Source: CAYOHG01 sp964465125
GTDB taxonomy: Bacteria > Planctomycetota > Phycisphaerae > UBA1845 > Fen-1342
DNA length: 60,902 nt
Direction of reading: 5' to 3'
Assembly (NCBI GenBank): GCA_964465125.1
Contig: CAYXIO010000022.1
Span: forward strand, 1 to 60,902
The notes under the pieces are model-generated. The model saw only the letters and a program-made list of their open reading frames with translations, searched no databases and was not told where the DNA came from. The stretch's first letter is position 1. The number at the start of each line of letters is the position of its first letter. The translations under genes were made by a program, and so were the position numbers. Of this stretch, positions 59,163 through 60,902 are shown piece after piece.

Positions 59163-60335
59163 GTGCGGGCGTTCGTCGAGTTCGTGAAGTCGCGCAAGCC
59201 CAGCGGCCACGCGGCCCGTTACCTCCAGCAGGTCGAGGCGCGCCTGAACGCGTTCATCGAGTTCGCCGGCGTCAAGTTCCTGCCGGAAGTCAACGCTGAC
59301 GGCCTGGCTGCATACGTCGCCGCGATGCAGACGCGAAAGTGCTCGGGGTTCACCATCAACGAGCACTTCGGGACGCTGAAGCAGTTCACCCGCTGGGCGG
59401 TGATGACGAACCGGCTGGCCGGCGACCCGCTGGCGGCGACGAAAAAGGCAGACGCGAGCAAGCTGGAGAAGACGCGGCAGCGCGTTGCCCAGGCCCACAT
59501 GCGGCATAGCGACTCGCGGTTGACGGCGGGCGTGTACACCGACGGGACGCTGTTGCCGACGGCGGCGGCGATCGCGGAACTGCCGCCCATGCCGACGAGG
59601 CCCACCCGACCACCCGAACGGCTGCGGGCGACGGGCACGTGCGGCGCGATGGCGGGAACAGGAGACACGCCCGTGCCACCCGCCACTGCGGGTGCGACGG
59701 ACCCGCGTTCAGCAACAGCGCTGACGCCCGCAGCCGTCGAGCGCGTGCTGGCCGAGAGCGGCAAGTCGCCCGCCGAGCTCCAGGCTGCGGTCGAGATGAT
59801 CCAGCGGCGGCGGAAGTGGCACGAGATCATCTCGGCCGAGCCGGCGCTCCTGAAGGAGCAGGCAGGTCTGAAGGATCGCATCGCCGCGGAGGACAAGAAG
59901 TTGGCGAGCGCCGAGCAGGCGCACGCCGATGCGACCGGACCGATGTACGTCCGGCTGGAGTTCATCAGGGCCCACGTCAGCGACGCGTCGGACGCGCGGC
60001 GGCTGCTCATCCAGACCTGCCCGTACCGCGAACTGAAGGATGAGCTCGTCGCGTTGCAGGAACGCCTCAACGAGCAGCGCAATCGGCTCGCGGCGCTCAA
60101 GCGCCAGGCTGGCCGCGCCAAGGACGCGGAGGACGACCTGGCCGAAGCGCGCCGGCAGGAGCAAGGCGTCAGCGGCGGCAGCGACCCGCGTCGGGCCGCC
60201 GAGTGGCGTGAGCGGGCGGAACGCAACCAGCGCGCCGCCGACGCCGCGAAGGCTGAGGTGCCGGCGGTCGAGAAGGAGGTCGCCCGGCTGGAGAAGGCTG
60301 AGGCGGCGATCTACGCGAAGATGCTGACGCCGTAG
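59163..60335 (+). pseudogene. Tyrosine-recombinase remnant fused to a coiled-coil region
   Basis: One open frame of 390 codons from a GTG, with two unlike parts. Residues 1-98 are a SAM-like core-binding domain (VKSRKPSGHAARYLQQVEARL ... NEHFGTLKQFTRWAV). At about residue 103 it jumps to the extreme C terminus of a phage integrase, AHMRHSDSRLTAGVYTD, containing the last His and the nucleophilic Tyr. About 150 residues of catalytic domain are missing, as is the usual N-terminal arm. From about residue 185 a charged coiled coil follows (ELKDELVALQERLNEQRNRL). It cannot be an active recombinase. Confidence 0.7.
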
Positions 60336-60902
60336 CGGTCGCCACACCCGGTCGGTCCAGCACGCGAGTGTTCCGGCGGCGGGTCCGCTCAGCAACCAAA
60401 TCGATCGCACCCCACCTGCTCTAACCCTGGCCTCACCGCCCATCTGCGTAGCTGCCGACGCCGACGAAACCCCGCCTGCCTACGCTGGGCGACGGGTAAC
60501 GTCGGCGTCGGCGCTCGGTGAGCCGTGCCCACCTGCCCGTCGGATGGCCGCCGGCGGCGGCCCCGTCCGTTTGGCGACGGCGATTCGCTACTACCGACAA
60601 ACAAAAACGTGGCGCCCAACCGTTCTCGCGGCGGTCACAGGCCCGTCCGGCCGGGAGGGAACCGCGCCACACCCGTGCACCACAACCGGCACGGGTCCTA
60701 CCAAGGCGGGCTTCGTCCCGATGCCCGCGAACGCCCGCGCCGGGATACAAAGGCTTTCTTTCAGATGTCCGGTTTTCCTCAGCGGGCCAGGACGGCAACC
60801 ATATACAGCCTCACCTACGGACTGGCGTGGGCTGCGTCTGTTCCGCAAGGCGAAGGCGCAACGTGCTGCGGCCGATGCATCGAAGCCGATCACGTCAACC
60901 CA
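60336..60902. other. Non-coding right end
   Basis: No credible gene, RNA or mobile element was found in these 567 bp. Short frames on both strands are rich in Arg and Pro and look like GC-rich chance. The sequence after the integrase remnant may be the rest of a decayed element; no att-like repeat was identified. Confidence 0.4.

Noticed and set aside
60389..60893. Short minus-strand frames at the right end
   Set aside because: They are Arg/Pro-rich, lack Shine-Dalgarno sites and overlap each other in several frames, so there is no reason to prefer any of them.

Overview
The window is GC-rich DNA, almost certainly from a Planctomycetota bacterium of the Phycisphaerae or a related lineage. 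The supporting signs are a PEP-CTERM secreted protein, a dockerin-like tandem in a non-cellulosomal secreted protein, a ccoN-ccoO fusion with a one-haem CcoP, many large secreted lipoproteins of no known family, frequent GTG/TTG starts, and a 10-N scaffold gap typical of a metagenome-assembled genome. Genus and species cannot be stated from this sequence alone.

Layout. 1-5.9 kb: end of an APS kinase gene, then minus-strand genes for a zinc dehydrogenase, a class I aminotransferase, a lipoprotein and a large GT-C-like membrane protein. 6.2-9.7 kb: plus-strand secreted proteins, namely an Ig-like-repeat lipoprotein and a translationally overlapping pair (Cys-rich protein plus a LolA-like protein). 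9.7-10.8 kb: murG. 10.9-20.6 kb: a complete cbb3-type cytochrome oxidase module (divergent Rrf2 regulator; ccoNO, ccoQ, ccoP, ccoG, ccoH, a SafE-like membrane protein, ccoI, ccoS) with tight ATGA/GTGA overlaps. 20.6-26.4 kb (minus strand): a four-domain chorismate mutase/prephenate dehydratase/ACT/DAHP synthase fusion, an ECF sigma/anti-sigma/lipoprotein unit, and a TIGR00300-type ornithine cyclodeaminase. 26.8-31.1 kb: a 2-oxoacid:ferredoxin oxidoreductase operon whose gamma subunit is fused to a GltD-like flavoprotein and a ferredoxin. 31.3-34.0 kb: clpB. 34.3-36.9 kb: a dockerin-like secreted protein and a PEP-CTERM protein, convergent.

37.2-51.5 kb is the main metabolic block: argR, argG, an uncharacterised P-loop protein, argC, argD, an N-acylornithine-type argF, argB, an M20 deacylase, argH, carB, carA, nearly all linked by overlapping start/stop codons. 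The carbamoyltransferase is of the acetyl/succinyl-ornithine class, so arginine is probably made through an N-acyl-citrulline, with the M20 enzyme removing the acyl group before ArgG and ArgH. CarBA supplies the carbamoyl phosphate.

51.6-59.1 kb: a secreted protein of unknown function, an OPT-family transporter carrying a soluble insert of four tandem repeats, a MoxR/ChlI-like ATPase, a TPR-SPOR lipoprotein and an HD-domain protein. 59.1-60.9 kb: an internally deleted tyrosine-recombinase remnant fused to a coiled-coil region, then about 570 bp with no recognisable gene. No tRNA, rRNA, CRISPR array or intact insertion sequence was recognised.

The most noteworthy items are the acylornithine carbamoyltransferase with neither known specificity residue, the BioD-like P-loop protein in the arginine operon, the four-domain aromatic-pathway fusion, the flavoprotein-fused Por subunit, and the repeat insert in the OPT transporter.
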